Shown here: piece after piece, positions 62,486-64,000 of the stretch
Position numbering within the stretch: the stretch's first letter is position 1
Layout: the number at the start of each line of letters is the position of its first letter
Assembly (NCBI GenBank): GCA_951217055.1
Contig: OX578280.1
Span: 41,729,882-41,793,881, forward strand
Length of the DNA stretch: 64,000 bases
Direction: 5' to 3'
DNA from: Gerris lacustris
Lineage: Eukaryota > Arthropoda > Insecta > Hemiptera > Gerridae
Notes under the pieces: model-generated
Database searches by the model: none
The model's input: the letters and a program-made list of their open reading frames with translations, nothing else
What the model was told of the DNA's origin: nothing
Made by a program: the position numbers and the translations under genes

Positions 62486-63925
62486 AACGCTTATAATTAT
62501 ATCTATATATCTTCTTGTCAAAGCCTTATCGTATTTTGTTCTGTATCACTTCTTGTGAAAACTATAACAATTAAAGGCTTAATTCACGCTAAAAAAAAAG
62601 CCAGTTATTCTTGCTAAAAAGTGAAATTAAAGTTAATTAATAATGAAATGTTCCTAGTTAATATAGAGCAGTGTGTGAATTACTTATTAGTAATATCTTT
62701 AATAAGTTTTTATTTTAAAGGTACATCGTTATCTTCGATATTATGAAAATTACAGATTTTTTACCTTCACACTGTAATGAACATATGATTTTATAAATTT
62801 AAATTCAACCATGTGCATTTTGCTCTATGATAAATGAAACACAAAGAGCCAAATCGGTGAATTAATTGAAAAAAGAAACAATTGAATAAAGTGAGTCAAA
62901 GTCTGTCAGTTTTATTGTAATTTTGTAACGTTGATTGTATTTTTGTTTCCGAGTAAATCATACAATATTTTTGGTTTAATTTAACCACTATTTTGCTTTA
63001 AGCACCATAATGTTCATTAGTTCTGATTATTATTAATGAAAATAAGACCATTTAAATTAAAGTTACTTTATATGGAAAGGTGACCATCTTCCTATATTTA
63101 ATTTTTATTTTAAATTCTAAGCAAGAATGAATGAAAAAAAATTAAAATTAAATGAAGCTAGTGAATTGTTAATGCTACTTTAACTTGATATCATATTCGA
63201 GTATCTAAACAGCTCTTTCAAGGAGCAACATTATTTTATTTTTCTCTCTTTTGCATTTGTAAAGTGTTGCCATAGCAACTCATAGGGTTTTTTATTTAAA
63301 AATTGTTTTTTCTGTCGCTAATGAAAAAAAACAAAAAAACAAATTAAATCAACAAATTAAAAAAAAAAATAATAATAAACTCAGAACATGGCATGTATTT
63401 TTGGACCAAAATTACAAAGTAAAATTAACAAAAAGTTATAAAATATAAACAATTAATTATAAATATTATAGGTAAAAAAATAAACAATATTATATCCTTA
63501 ATGTTTTATCTGTTTTTTTAAAAAAATAATAATAATGTGTAGATTATAATATTAAAAAATAAAATTAGAGACCATTAGTTTTGTTGACAAAAATATCTTG
63601 CGGGATTTTTAGATTATTATATGCATATTTTATGTCTTCAATTGTCGTATTTAAATGTAAGCAGTTTATCCTTTAGATTTTAGATTTATATTAAAAAAAA
63701 AGAAAAGTAGATTGTTTTTTTTCTATTGGGAGAAAATTAAGAAAACTCTAAACGCTGTTAGTTCCATGAGTAGCGGCCTTACATTATCTTGTGTCTAAGC
63801 ACTTATAACAATTTTTTTTTTAAATCAGATATTGAAAAAATAATATTAGGAGCAAATTCAAAATAGTGAAAAAAAAAAAAAAAATCAAAATTGTGTGCAA
63901 AAAAAAATCACAATTTTTTATATTT

Positions 63926-63932
<7 letters not shown>
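62486..63932. other. AT-rich intergenic, no gene
   Basis: No feature recognised. Confidence 0.5.

Positions 63933-63997
<65 letters not shown>
63933..63997. repeat. (TA)n microsatellite at the window edge
   Basis: About 65 bases of TA, possibly continuing beyond the window. Confidence 0.9.

Positions 63998-64000
<3 letters not shown>

Overview
The window is nuclear DNA of an animal, most likely an arthropod and possibly an insect. Single-copy coding exons are short, phase-consistent and bounded by GT/AG introns. They sit in very AT-rich DNA packed with decayed eukaryotic transposons (Penelope-like, hAT, pogo/Tigger, tRNA- and 5S-derived SINEs, fold-backs) and very long (TA)n arrays. Nothing in it is prokaryotic or organellar. 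The species cannot be named from the sequence.

One gene is convincing: a plus-strand, 12-coding-exon gene from about 13.2 to 32.6 kb. Joined exons give a 657-residue protein whose C-terminal third matches MEIOC, the meiosis-specific coiled-coil partner of the RNA helicase YTHDC2. An in-frame stop lies just upstream of the chosen ATG, every splice phase agrees, and an AATAAA lies 168 bases after the stop codon. Exon 8 carries an unusual run of about ten [FY][DE]xK motifs.

Layout. 0-12.9 kb is gene-free and repeat-rich: a tRNA-derived SINE, an imperfect ~250-bp tandem array, a hAT element with a perfect 8-bp target duplication, a GC-rich minisatellite arranged as a large inverted repeat, and strong hairpins. 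12.9-14.7 kb is a CpG-rich island holding exons 1-3. 14.3-20.8 kb is intron 3, with a compact Penelope-like GIY-YIG element, a ~1.37-kb fold-back and two 5S-rRNA-derived SINEs. 20.8-32.6 kb holds exons 4-12, with Tigger, hAT and fold-back remnants in the introns. 32.6-57 kb has no recognisable gene and is extremely AT-rich, with ten long (TA)n tracts, many ATTTA motifs and a perfect 50-bp-arm hairpin. 57.0-60.6 kb is a nested transposon complex with TA-flanked termini and a hAT MITE inside. 60.6-64 kb is AT-rich with one more tRNA-SINE copy.

The only gene product with an assignable role is the MEIOC-like protein, expected by homology to work in the germ line. Two long fold-backs in its introns would form long double-stranded RNA in its pre-mRNA, which is the most interesting regulatory possibility here.
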